From positions 4,030,001 through 4,094,000 of the forward strand of contig NC_089391.1 of assembly GCF_003171515.1 (NCBI RefSeq): 64,000 nucleotides of DNA. Reading direction: 5' to 3'. The position numbers were made by a program, and so were the translations under genes. The notes under the pieces are model-generated. The model was not told the DNA's origin. It was given only the letters and a program-made list of their open reading frames with translations, and ran no database searches. This stretch comes from Pyrenophora tritici-repentis (lineage: Eukaryota; Ascomycota; Dothideomycetes; Pleosporales; Pleosporaceae). Below, piece after piece: positions 21,759 through 33,900 of the stretch. The number at the start of each line of letters is the position of its first letter. Position 1 is the first letter of the stretch.

Positions 21759-23588
21759 ATGACACAATTTGGTGTAACAGCCATTGGTGCTGGCCAAGAC
21801 CGCTCCCCTGCTTCGCTAGAGAAGGGGGAAGTCATCTGTATGTTAGTTCCTAGTCCTTCTGCACACTGACAACTAATGAGATCTCTATAGATGATGAGGC
21901 AAATGGAAGCGATCGATCGACAGACGTCGATTTCACTTGGACAGAAGAAGAAGAAATTAGGGTCCGACGCAAACTGGACCGCGTCATAGTACCGCTTACG
22001 ACACTTCTCTACTTGATGTGTTTCTTGGATCGGTAGGACGACCGTGTTAGGTTATATAACCATTGATTAACAATATACAGGGTAAACGTTGGAAATGCAC
22101 GTATCCAAGGTATGGCTAAAGACCTAGATCTCAACAGAGGAGTTCGATTCAACTGGGTCACGTCGATCTTTTACATTGTTTACATGTTCGTCGAGGTGCC
22201 TAGCAATATTCTTCTCAAGAAGCTCGGCCCAAAATACTACTTGCCGCTGCTGGTATGTGGATTTGGCTTTGTGTCGCTTTGCAGCGCTTTTGTGCAAAGC
22301 TTTGGAGGGTTACTGGCCGCACGAGCTTGTCTCGGTGTATTTGAAGGTGGTGTTATGCCGTAAGTACTTTTTGCTCCACCCCTCAACACTCGCTTACAAT
22401 TACTATGCAGTGGCCTTGCATTCTTCATCACTTGCTTCTACAAACGCAACGAGCTCTTGTTTCGCATTGGTATCTATGTTTCAGCCGCGTCCTTGGCTGG
22501 GGCTTTTGGTGGCCTACTCGCTACTGTGTAAGTTCGCCGACGACAATGAGTCTTGTACACGCCTAATTTGGATCTAGACTTGCGCGTATTCCCCCGTGGG
22601 GAGCATCGACTATGATTATTCACACCTGGCGTAACATCTTTTTCTTCGAGGGGCTTCTCACCATATTGATAGGCCTCGGCGCGCCCTTCCTCATGCCCAG
22701 CAGTCCAGAAGAATGCTGGTTTTTGACGGAACGCGAGCGAATGATTGCTACACAACGACTTGTTCTCAGAGGTGGAGCCGACGAGAACGAGAAAACTGAG
22801 GTGCACCACGTCAAGAGGGCCATGCTTAACATCACCAATTACTTTTGTGCTCTGGGCTTCTTTTTCATCAACATCACTGTACAGGGAATCTCTCTATTCA
22901 TGGTAAGCTGGCATTGCTATCAAGACGGTTTCCTTGCTAACGTCGCTAGCCTACTATTCTCAAAGATCTCGGTTGGACAGCCACCAAATCGCAGCTCTAC
23001 TCGGTGCCACCCTACGTTTGCGCGTGCGTCATTGCTATCGCGGTTGCCTTTATTTCGGACAAGACCAATCGTCGTGGTCTTTACCTTGCCATCTTCACTC
23101 TTCCTGCGATCGCAGGATTTTCGATTATGCGATGGGCAACGGACCCCAACGTCAAGTACGGAGGTATCTTTTTGATCACTATCGGTGCCTTTCCTGGGGG
23201 CCCTGGCTTTCTTGCATGGTCTGCGAACAATGCAGCAGGACCTGCGATTCGCTCCGTCTCGACTGCGTATGTCGTTACTCTTGGTACCGCTGGTGGTATC
23301 CTCGCTACTTGGTACGTATAATTCGTGGACATGCATTCAAGAGTTTGCCAACTAACGTGCTGTAGGACATATACTTCGACCGACGCGCCCAAGTACCCGA
23401 CCGGACACACGATTAATTTGTGCGGCCAAATTTGTGTTCTCATTCTCGCTTTGTTTGGCATTGCCTACTGCAAATGGGAAAACAAGCAGCGTGACTTGGG
23501 CAAGCGAGACCATCGTCTTGCCGGTAAAACGGCAGCTCAAATCAAGGATCTCGGATACCGACATCCTGAGTTCCGGTACATGCACTAG
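21759..23588 (+). CDS. MFS anion:cation symporter, DAL5/TNA1 (allantoate/nicotinate permease) type
   Basis: Seven exons (21759-21837, 21891-22032, 22081-22359, 22411-22527, 22578-22902, 22950-23311, 23366-23588) give 508 residues with about twelve hydrophobic segments. Motifs of the fungal ACS family are clear: an N-terminal cytosolic acidic region (FTWTEEEEIRVRRKLDRVIVPL), LMCFLDRVNVGNARIQGMAKDL, SNILLKKLGPKYYLPLL, GGLLAARACLGVFEGGVMPG, and FLAWSANNAAGPAIRSVSTA. The closest named yeast relatives transport nicotinate, allantoate, pantothenate or biotin precursors. The nearest gene upstream makes nicotinate mononucleotide, which makes nicotinate a reasonable but unproven substrate. Confidence 0.9.
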
Positions 23589-24287
23589 ATATGGATGTTA
23601 GGGTGCAAGACGACGTCTCGATGTCATATATATCGTCATGACTCGCATATTGAGTGAAATCAACTTTCGCTTTGGGATATGCCCACATTTGTAATATCTG
23701 CGCTCTCTTGCTTTCTTCAACATTGTGAAAATCTCGATTATACGTGCTCTACGTGTTTTGTATGATAAGTTGTAGCTGTATACGGCCACTAGGGTGACAT
23801 GAAATATTTGAAATACTAGCATACAAATGCCACTGTAGGCGCCAGACATGTTTATTAGGTGCTCACCCACGGTGTCAAGTATTTTATGACACCTAGCTAC
23901 AGCTCCTCGGGATTCCGAGTTGAGGCTCAGGTGCATGCGTCATTGGCTCGTGCGGAAGATTGCGGCATCGCATCGTCCATGGCGGGGCATGGTGGGGCAT
24001 GAAGCCGGTCTGCGGTGAATCAAGTCCAGCGACCAAGGTTTACAGAGAGCAATTGAGTCTTGAAAGTGGCTGGAGTTGCACATTGAAAGCTTCTTAGATT
24101 TGAATAGACTCAATTCGACAGTGTTTGGCAAATACAAGGCGTGCCATGGCGGTGCCTGGGGAGTTGCGATTGCGCAATTTTTTTTAGGGATTTTGTGACT
24201 AACTCGGCCAAGTCCGCTTCTCCATGGGCAATTGAAAACCCACCCGCTGCCCCATCGTTTCCCTCCCTTTTGTCCCTCGTTCTCACG
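23589..24287. other. Intergenic between MFS gene and ADE12
   Basis: Contains copy D of the inverted-repeat element and the ADE12 promoter. No gene is supported. Confidence 0.5.
23792..23893 (-). mobile_element. Short inverted-repeat element, copy D, with TA target duplication
   Basis: The element begins GGGTGACATGAAATATTTG and ends CAAGTATTTTATGACACC, an imperfect inverted pair, and both ends are flanked by TA (23790-23791 and 23894-23895). At 102 bp with no coding capacity it fits a mariner/Stowaway-type MITE. Confidence 0.8.
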
Positions 24288-25709
24288 ATGTCCGTCACCG
24301 TCGTCCTCGGCGCCCAATGGGGCGACGAAGGTAAGGGCAAGCTCGCCGACATTCTCGCGCACGAATCGCAAATCTGCTGCCGCGCTCAGGGTGGTAACAA
24401 CGCCGGACACACCATCGTCGCAAACGGTGTCACGTACGATTTTCATATTCTCCCGAGTGGTTTGGTGAACCCAGGCTGCATCAATGTCATTGGAAGTGGC
24501 TGTGTGGTACATGTGCCGAGTTTCTTCAAGGAACTCGAGGCGCTAGAAAAGCATGGGTTGAAGACGGACGGCAGGATATTCATTTCGGATCGCGCACACG
24601 TCGTGTTTGATGTGCACCAAATGGTGGATGGCCTAGAAGAGGTGGAACTTGCTGGTGGCTTCATTGGTAGGGTTATACACGCTTTTGCAGAAGTTGGGCA
24701 GTACTGACAGAGCAGGTACAACCGGCAAGGGCATCGGCCCAACATACAGCACCAAGATGACTAGAAGCGGCCTGCGCATGTGCGACTTGTTCGACGAGAA
24801 GATTTTTGAGGCGAAGCTCAGGAGGATAGCCATGGGATACCAGAAGCGATTTGGTGATTTGCTCAAGTACGACGTGGATGATGAAATTGCCAGGTACAAG
24901 GTCAGTTTATCACTTGCTTGGAAAGATGCGCGAATGGCTAAAATTTCGTCCAGGACCTTCGCGGCAAACTCGCTCCCTACGTGGTCGATCAAATCCCGCT
25001 CCTAGCATCGGCAAAGGAGAAGAATGCCAAGATCCTGGTAGAAGGCGCAAATGCGTTAATGCTAGACATCGATTACGGAACTTATCCTTTCGTTACATCG
25101 TCAAATACAGGTCTGGGAGGTGTCATTACAGGTCTCAACTTGGGATGGCGGTCACTGAGGGAAGTCATTGGAGTAGTAAAGGCCTACACGACTCGTGTCG
25201 GATCGTAAGTATCATAGCTCAGTCATCGCTGCGAGTGCAAGCTAACGTTCAATAGTGGACCCTTTCCCACTGAGCAACTCAACGAAATAGGCGAAAAGAT
25301 GCAATCAGTAGGCCACGAGGTCGGTGTAACAACCGGCCGCAAGCGCCGCTGTGGCTGGCTCGACTTAGTCGTAGTCAAGCACTCACACGCGTGCAACGAC
25401 TACACAGCTATCAATTTAACCAAGCTCGATATTTTGGACGACTTTGACGAGCTCAAGGTAGCGACATCGTACTCCTACAATGGCGAAACACTTGAAGGCT
25501 TCCCCGCGAATCCCGAAATACTTGCGCAAGTCGAGGTACAGTATGATACGCTGCCAGGTTGGAAGAAGCCAACAACGGGGGTAACAAATTACTACGACTT
25601 GGCGAGCCAAGCGAGGAGTTACATTGAATACATTGAGAAGTTTGTCGGCGTCAAAGTCAAATGGATTGGTGTCGGGCCTGCGCGCGACCACATGATTACT
25701 AGGTCCTAG
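24288..25709 (+). CDS. ADE12: Adenylosuccinate synthetase
   Basis: Four exons (24288-24666, 24716-24900, 24954-25204, 25256-25709) give 422 residues. The enzyme condenses IMP and aspartate with GTP to adenylosuccinate, the first committed step to AMP. The P-loop-like [11 protein letters not shown] carries catalytic Asp13, and GGNNAGHT carries His41. [15 protein letters not shown] spans the first splice junction, confirming it. [20 protein letters not shown] (across intron 3) and [16 protein letters not shown] complete the family pattern. The first donor (GTAGGG) is weak. Confidence 0.97.
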
Positions 25710-26237
25710 GGCTGGTTATGAGGAGTATTTCCTAGTACGTATGGGAAATAAGCCTTCAAAAAGATAGAACTGGAAGGTAGATTAATGCAAGCCCGTTTGG
25801 ACAGGCAAAGCATACTCAATGGAGTGGTAGCGTCATCAGTCATATCAGCACGTGTCCGCGATTGTGATTGCGACACCCGGGGGGGGGGGGCGCGACTGTC
25901 CGACACAGATCAAGCGTGGCCTGATAGACGACCAAAATACATTTGGTACCATGAAAGCCTGTCCCTGACGCCGCACACCACAGCGAATGGCGCACCTTGC
26001 TAAAGTCCGTATATTTGGCCCGAGGGGACAAAGCGTCTTGGTTAGACGTCATGAAAGAAGGGCTGGACTCGGCAATACGGAATGAAGCCGACGTATGCCA
26101 TAGGGCACCCTGGAGACAAAGCGCACCGTCCACGATTAAAAGACACCGTCCATTGCCGTCTTCTTTTCGAGCACTTTTCAAATCGAAGCCTACTTGGATC
26201 CTAATACTCAACCTTAATCGAAATAATCAATACAATC
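25710..26237. other. Intergenic between ADE12 and PEBP-like gene
   Basis: No gene supported. A run of about ten G at 25879-25888 is the only notable feature. Confidence 0.5.
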
Positions 26238-27071
26238 ATGTTCAGCAAAACCATTCTAAGCACTGCAGCTGCGGCTCTGCTTGCCGGCGTTGCTCGGGCG
26301 GAAACCGGACCCGGCTTCCCCATTACGACATCCCAAAACCTCACCGTGATATACGGCAACAACACCGTCTCACCTGGAGGAGAGTTGATTCTGCGTCCCG
26401 GTACGTTTGTTTGCTTTCATCCCAAACACACACTTGCGCTACCCAAACTGACATGACGTCTCGCGACAGAAACCGCCCAACGCCCAACCATTAGCTCGCC
26501 AGTATGGTGGTCCGACGAAAAGGGCCCAGGCTCCTGCATCCTCCTCATGGTCGACCTCGATGTTCCCCGTAACGGCAGCCGCGTCCAATTAATCCACTGG
26601 TTCGCAATGAACATTACACGCTCCTCTCCGCTATCAGCAAACACGTCGGGCGCAGCGCTGCAAATCCCAGATACGAACCCTGTTCCTTACCTGCAGCCCT
26701 CGCCACCCGTTGGCGATATTCCACACGCGTACACGTTTGTGCTCATGCAGCAGCCGCGCAATTTCAGCATGCCTGAGCAGTATTCCACTTTGGCTATGAA
26801 TAGGGTGCCCTTCAATGTGAGCCAGTTTACAATGGATACCAACCTTACGAAGCCGTTGGCGGGGAACTGGATCACGGTGCAGAATACGACTGGCACGCCT
26901 ACGGCTTCAGCTTTCCCGCCTTCCAGACCGAGTCCGACGGGAGGCAGTAGCACAGAGTCTGGCGGACCGTCAACGGGGGGTGCGGCGGGTATGTTGACGG
27001 TTGATGGCAGGGCATTATGGGCCGGAGTAACGACTGCGTTGTTGGCTGGGGTTTTTGCCGTGGCCTTGTAA
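26238..27071 (+). CDS. Secreted PEBP-like protein with probable GPI anchor
   Basis: Two exons (26238-26400, 26470-27071) give 254 residues. MFSKTILSTAAAALLAGVARA is a signal peptide. The core resembles the phosphatidylethanolamine-binding (YbhB/TFS1-like) fold: ILLMVDLDVPRNGSRVQLIHWFAMNI corresponds to the DPDAP...HW ligand-pocket region, followed by GDIPHAYTFVLMQQP, which matches the family's (H)RYxFxLxxQ strand. Several N-glycosylation sequons occur. The last 60 residues are Pro/Ser/Thr/Gly-rich and end in a hydrophobic stretch (ALWAGVTTALLAGVFAVAL), the layout of a GPI attachment signal. The function of such secreted PEBP-like proteins in fungi is not known to me. Confidence 0.85.
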
Positions 27072-27335
27072 ATGGAAGCATACATGAGCAATTGAGACGA
27101 CGGGTATGGGATAGCATGAGATATGAATACAACACCGAAATGTTATACATTGGTCAGGTTTAGTGGGATCAAAAGCTTCGGGAGGCAACTTCCAAAATAT
27201 AGAAGTAATCAAAGTGTGAGAAGAGAGTCGTCATTGTCATATCATCGTGAAAGAAACTACATCGTGCTCATCGTCTTGTACACACCACGCCACTTTTGAT
27301 CCACTACCTCGTATTACCCTTCAGCCTCGCTCTAC

Positions 27336-29223
27336 CTATTCGGCAGTAGTCGCATTGGTCCTTGCCGCTGCCTCGCAAACCGCCTTGAGAGCAGCTGGCG
27401 CGTCATCCCATGGCATAACCAATTCCACAAAGCGCATCTTCTTCGTCTCTCCACTGGAAAACTCTTCGTCCTTGAACAACTTCTCAACATCGTCCTTGGT
27501 TTCGACCCTGTATGTCAATACACTGCCCTCTTCGGCACCAAACACTGCCGGGATATCCTTGTACTTCCATTCTTGGACATCGTTGTAAGGATCTTCCCAG
27601 CCGTGAATCAGGCGCTCGATAGTATAGCCCTTGTTGCAAATGACAAAAATAATCGGCGCGAGCTTGTTGCGAATCATGGTCGACACTTCTTGAGCCGTGA
27701 GCTGGAAGGAGCCATCGCCTGTGAAGAGGATGGTGCGCTTGACGTTTGATTCTTTGGCAGCAAGAGCTGCTCCCTGGCATGCTCCTGTTGCGTAGCCGAT
27801 GGAGCCCCAGAGGACTTGCGAGATGGCCCTGACACCCTCAGGGAAGCGTGTCTCCCATACGCCAAAATTGGAGGTACCCGTCTCAGTGATGAGAATGTCA
27901 TCCTTCTTCAGCCACTGGCCAAGCTTAGGCCAGAACCAGGCGTGTTTGATGGCGGACTCAGTGGATGACGACTCGTGTTCTGGCACGTTGTTGTTGGGAT
28001 TGGGACCTGATTCGATGTTGAGGTCTCCAAGCTTAGCTGTTACTTTTGCGAGCACGCCGTTCATGCGCACCCCGGGGTATTCAGAGTATCGAACCTTGCA
28101 TCCGAAGCTGTGCAGATCGATAGTGGTCAGCTGTGACATGCGGATTGTGAAGCCAGCCGTGTTGAAGTCCGACTTGATGGCGCCAATGCTGAGAACGAGA
28201 TCAGAAGATTCTACTCGTTCACGCACACCAGCGTTAGATCCATCTCCAGCATAAACACCTCCGTAGTTGGGTAGCGTCTCGTTCACGGCACCCTTGCCCA
28301 TTGGTGCAACAAACGTCGGAATGCCCGACTTCTTGACAAGCTCATGCGTCTCTTCAAGCGCTCGGTGACGGATAGCGCATGCATCTACAAGAATGACAGG
28401 GTTCTTGGCCGCATGTAGAGACTTGAGAACCACATCGACAACGTAGTCTTCAGCTTCTGGGTTGTTTGATGGGTATTTCAAATCGAGTGGTGTCTTCAGC
28501 CGGTCGCCATCAACCTTTTTAGTTACCATGTCCGAGGGCAAGGAAATGTAGACTGGTCGTGATTGGAGATAGCATTCTCGAATGGCGTTGTCAATCAACA
28601 TGGCAGCCTCGTGTTGACTGTTCAACATTGAAACGGCACACGAGATCTCTTTGGACATGCGAGAGAATACGGTAAAGTCGCCATTTCCGAGAGTGTGATG
28701 TAGCAGCGCACCATTCTTCTGAGAAATAGTCGAGGGATAGCCTACGATGTGGACAATGGGCACGTATTCGGAGTAAGCGCCTGCAATGGCGTTGACTGCC
28801 GACAGTTCTCCGACACCGAATGTTGTTACGAGAGCAGCAATGCCCTTGATACGAGCGTAGCCATCGGCTGCGTAACCTATAGACGACGTTAGCAGGTGTA
28901 GCAGAAGACACGGGATCAACTTCGCATTCGGTCGCTTCGGTCCCTCCCGTAGTTAGCCGCCCGATTGCGCTGATCTCTTCACGTACCAGCATTCAGCTCA
29001 TTGCAGTTACCAACCCATTTCAGGCCCACTTTGGGTATGTAGTCGAGGGCCACGAGATTGTAGTCTCCCGGTACACCGTGGATGGAGTCGACGCCGACCT
29101 GTTGCAGTCGTCGGAAGAGGTACTGTTTCGTCATTAGCTAGCGCGCTTTCATGGGCATTGCGTACTCACCTCTGCCACGTCAATTGGGTTCTTGATCTCC
29201 TGGGAGCGTAGATCCGACGCCAT
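27336..29223 (-). CDS. PDC1: Pyruvate decarboxylase
   Basis: Three exons (29223-29170, 29122-28987, 28876-27336) give 576 residues. The enzyme is thiamine-diphosphate dependent and cytosolic, converting pyruvate to acetaldehyde and CO2 for fermentation or acetyl-CoA supply. The N-terminus reads ...[35 protein letters not shown], with activating Glu60 in [15 protein letters not shown] across the second splice. The catalytic HH pair is in [12 protein letters not shown]. The ThDP/Mg motif is [16 protein letters not shown]...ICNKGYTIE. Indolepyruvate or phenylpyruvate decarboxylases share this fold, but the length and the HH, GDGS and NKGYTIE motifs fit PDC best. Symbol is by family, not by orthology test. 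Confidence 0.93.
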
Positions 29224-30972
29224 GATGCCAAGTTTCTGATGTAATGCAGTCAAGTTCTGGCAGTTGGAAAGTGTTGTGTTTGACTTTGAATGTTTTGCGT
29301 CGAGGTTGCTGGATTTGTTGGGCGCAGCGGCAGCTACCTTTTAAGGGTCCAGGAAGTCGCGAGGATGATATCATGCCCGGTCTTTACCGGCCGACGCTTC
29401 TCTCGCTCGTGCGAGTGTTAGGTATGCGTTTGTATGGTGATGCGCCATAGTAACGCGACGGGAAGGCTTCATGCACCCTGCTTATCAGCTCAGGTGGCGT
29501 GACTATCAGTCACGACCCGATCTACCCAATCCACTGTAGTTGCAACGAAAAAATAATCTGCATCTAGTATTACTGATGGTGACTTGATGCACGAGCGTGG
29601 GAGCATGGGCAGATGAGTGGGCTATGAGGCCATTTCGCCTCCACAACGCATTACCTTTTTCAACATGCTGTGGACTAATGTTGAGTAGCCTGTTGTTCAT
29701 GGGAGTAGAGTGACAAGCTCGATCTATTTCCTTGTGTAATCCTTTACACGTGATATACGGTGTGAGTAGCACCCAAAATACATCTGGCATTACTGTTGGA
29801 CACGTCGTTAGGATGACATGACAGTAGTAGCTAGCACGTGTGTCGCGGTCTCGGGTCGGTACCTGACTAGGTCTTGTAGTTGACTAGTGGTAAATGGTGG
29901 TCGGTAGAGCTACTAAATAGATATGACTACGACAGGTGTGCAGGGACAAGATGCATAATGTTCGGCCATTATCCCTCACGTGCGTTCATTGGGTTGAAAC
30001 GTGGTAGCGGGTTGAGACGCCAGCTCCCTGGTGGCTACGCAATCGACCAGGAGTGCGCATTGAGCGGGCGAAGGGTGCGACGACTGACAGGGCGAGGCAT
30101 TGCCAACAGCGCGGCTGGGGGGTCTGCAGCAAATCATCAGGCACGCTTCACTCGACGTCTGTGCGCAGACGGCGCCTTCGCGACAGCAAGCTCAGTGTCA
30201 GGCAGCGCTGGACGGCGGCGGCGGTGGTTATTACTGTTAATGCCCCTCGTCCGTCTTCGGTAGTCGTAATTGCGGTGCCAAGATTGGGGTATCTTTATTG
30301 TCGCGTGTCTGCCGGAGCCGGCAGCGGTCGCCATAACTAGGTTATAGCTAGGTTACAGGCAGTTGACACCACGCCCAGCCGTTCACACAGGCACATACAA
30401 GCGCAGGCGCCCGCGTTTCTCCTCGGCTGACGACTAACGATATAGCGACTACGGCGCCCCGAAACAGCTGTCAGTCGGCCATTGTGCGCTTCGTCCCCTC
30501 GTTTGTCGCAACGGATGCGCGATTCGTCTCCCGTGTTGCACCTGTCGCCTAGCATTGGGACCCACGTGTGCGACTGCCAGCGACGACATACCGTACCTTG
30601 CAGATTCGCAGATTCGCAGACTCGCAGACTCGCAGACACCAAACAGTAGTGACTAAGGACTGAACCTGCATCTGGAACTGACTGGGACTGGAACTCACGA
30701 CCGACACGTCTGGTAGGCCAGGCCCTGGACGACGTCAATACGACTGTAGCGTCATGTCGTGATGCGACCGCGCCTTCCTGTAAACCCCCATCCTGAGGCG
30801 CCTTCATCTTTTTCTTGGTCGCAGTGGACGCAGCAGCAGCTTGCTGCCCAAAACCCCCACCCTCGTCGTTGCCGCTTCCACTTCCGCCGCCGTCGTCGCT
30901 GCCGTCTTCGCACATCGTCGCTGATCTGCTTACTCGACGGCAGTATCCGTACCCTCAGGGCCTAGAGCAGTT
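29224..30972. other. Divergent intergenic region between PDC and BCK1-like kinase
   Basis: A 1.75-kb divergent promoter region. It contains a four-copy 8-bp tandem repeat (separate entry). The last ~250 bp before 30973 are CCG/CAG-rich and may be 5' leader. No gene is supported. Confidence 0.5.
30601..30632 (+). repeat. 8-bp tandem repeat (CAGAyTCG)4
   Basis: Two copies of CAGATTCG are followed by two of CAGACTCG, then a degenerate CAGACACC. It lies about 340 bp upstream of the kinase ATG. Confidence 0.9.
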
Positions 30973-33900
30973 ATGCATCAGTACATCCCTCCGCCGCCGC
31001 CTCAGCCCTCGAGCACTCCAGCGGCTCATATGGCCCTCCCTCCACCACCGCCGCGACAGACGGGCTATGGCATGCCCATCCCACCGCCCCCGCATACTAA
31101 CAACTGGGGCCCTCCACGCTCGATATACCAACAGCCCCAACAAACAATCTACGACCCTGGCCAGTATCGCATCTACCCCCCAAACCTCCCCCCGCCGCCA
31201 GGGCCGCCGCCGCCTCCCCAGCAAGTGCAGCATGAGCGCGAGCCGCCTCTGACGTCGGCTACATACATACCTGGCGGCGAGTCATTTGGACCTGGCGTAG
31301 GTATACCTCCCCTCCACACTTCCAGAGGCTACCCGGAGCCCTACTACCGTGACGACAGCTATTCAGCCAACACGGATACCCCGGCACAAGGCTTCTCTAG
31401 TAGCCTACTCGAGAGCGTTCAAAGTGTGCAGTACGGGTCCAACAATGGCGGCTTCAACGCCCCCCAGACGCCCAGCAACCGCGGCCACCTCAACATACCC
31501 ACGGACCGAGCTCACGTCTATGACTCGCCCGGACCACCCACGGCTACACTACAAAACCCCATGGTCCAGAGCCACGGCAGCGTCTACCACCGCGCCGAAA
31601 GCAACGGCACCACGCCCATTTCCCCCCACGACCCTGCCATGCAGTGGCCCGCCGAACGCGTCCAACACTGGCTAGCGAGCAACAACTTTTCACGCGACTG
31701 GCAGGAGACATTCAGGACACTCGGGCTGGAAGGCTCCAAATTCCTCGACATTGGGCGTGGTCACGGCAGCAAGGGCAACGTTGCCATGATGCACCAGGTC
31801 ATTTTCCCTCAGCTGGCCAAGCAATGCACTGCCAGCGGGACGGGTTGGGACCAGAACAGGGAACGGGACGAAGGTCGCAAGCTTCGTAGGCTTGTGCGCT
31901 CCATTGTGGAGACAGGCGCCGCCAGCAACCCTCGAGCACCACCCCAACGATCCGATACGGGCATGACCAGCGCCGGTACAGAGGGCACTGTCGAAAACTC
32001 ACCATACATAGGCTCTCGTGGCATGGACTTTGGCTCCACCCCAACCACGGCCGGCAACGGGGAAGAAAGTCCTGGTCGTCAGATACTCCTACACTCGCCT
32101 GTGAGCGGTGCAATCCCACCCAGGCGCATCTCTACACAACATCGCAATTTCACTGCCCCTGGCCTCGGCACCACCCCAGATTTCTCGGAAGGGCCCGCGC
32201 GCAGTCCCTACTCCAGGGAAGTCCTACAAGGTCTCGATCCAAAGTCTGTACGCCATAGTCCCAATACGTCCACCGAATTCGCACCCTCTTCGTTAGGTGC
32301 TGCTACAAACTATCTCCAGGCCAGTCCGCAGCACAGTCCGGGCCTGCCATCAGCACGGCTTGCTACCAACGGCGGTCAACTCAGCGCGGGTTTGTCCACA
32401 GGGGGTTCTCGTTACTACTCACCCCATAACCGTGTCAACAGTACAGAGTCGATCAATTCTACTTTTGCAAACACTGGCTCTGGTCCACCTTCAGGCCGAT
32501 CGTTTGATGGTCGATCAGAAAGTCGTAATGAAAACAAGAGAAACGGCTATGAAGGCTCGCGACCTGGCACCGGTCTGTCACGTTACGATGGCATGGAAGT
32601 ACCTACCAGTGCCAAGGATCATGACAAGGGTTTTTTCAAGAAGATCATGGGAGGGCGAAAGAAGGACAGCCACCCATCTCCTGACGACACCAGCTTGGAT
32701 TCCCCCACCAGCCCGGCCAGCCATCGCACCCACCCCAGCGGATCCTTGTTTGGAAAGTCTGGAATGAACTCCAGTGAAACGTCATTGAACGATCGGCCTC
32801 CGTCGCGGCGCTCGGCTCAGACAGATTCTGAAAATAAAGCGGCAGGGCGCGGCCGCAACTCTGGCAAGGATGACCGCAAATTTGCTTTTGTCACGCCGGA
32901 TGGTTGGAATTATCGACTTGTTGACATTACCAACGTAGACTCTGCCGCATCGTTGCGAACAGTATGCTGTGAGGAGCTTAGCCAAGGCTTAAGTCGAATA
33001 CCCGGTGTAGAGCTGCATCTCACACTTCCTGGACAGTATGAACACAACCGCCCCCTATCCGATTCCAAGCTTCTAAAGGCTCGGTCACAATACGGCAACC
33101 GAGTCGGCGAACTGAAAATCTTTGTCAAGATACCCCAAGAGGGCACGAATGTCCAACCTTCTGCGGGACTGGGTGTATCACTTCCCCTAGTATCTGCCAG
33201 AACTATGGAGGATGATGCATACTCTCATTTGAACGCCGACACACAACTAGATTCTCCCGGTGGAAAGTCGGGCGAGTCAACACTAGTCGCGGATAAGAGT
33301 GCCGCCCTGAGAAAGATGGCAGAGAAGAACGAGACCACTCCAAGAAGTGCGATTGATGGAAGAAACCCGGAGCCATTGCCGGAGCAACGCGATGACATGG
33401 CCGAGGAGGAACGTCGGAAGCTGCTCGAAGCTGCTGCAGAGGAGCACCGAAAGGAAACCAAGCGCAAGCAGGATGAATATCTCAGGACACGCTTCGGCAA
33501 GCTCACGGCGCACAGTCCAGACCCCAACTCCGCTACGAGTGACACCATCAGCTACAGGAGTCAGCGTATAATCGATTTTGACGAGCCACGCGCTTCTCCC
33601 TACGAGGACCTGAACAAGTCTTTCGACGAACGCAAGAACAAGCAGCTTGTACCATTGAGAGAGCCACCTCCTGTGCCAGCCGATACCAGTACCCTATTAA
33701 AGGCTAATTCGTTATCAAGGAGCAAGAACCGGGGTTCGTGGCCTGAAAGTGATGATGGCGAGGCTAAGCAGGAATCAACGGATCATTCCGAGAAGCGCAA
33801 AGCTATACCCCAGGGTGCAAGTGGCTTGGGAGGTATTGCCGCTGCAATAATTGGTGCTGGGAACCTTGGAGCCGGAATCGGGGCAGCGAACAGAGCGCCT

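Noticed and set aside
11214..23588. Secondary-metabolite cluster (tyrosinase, hydrolase, MFS transporter)
   Set aside because: No PKS, NRPS, terpene cyclase, P450 or cluster regulator is present; the neighbours are housekeeping genes.
29745..29825. Possible further copy of the inverted-repeat element
   Set aside because: Only short fragments resemble the family (ATCTGGC, GATGACATGAC); termini and core do not line up.
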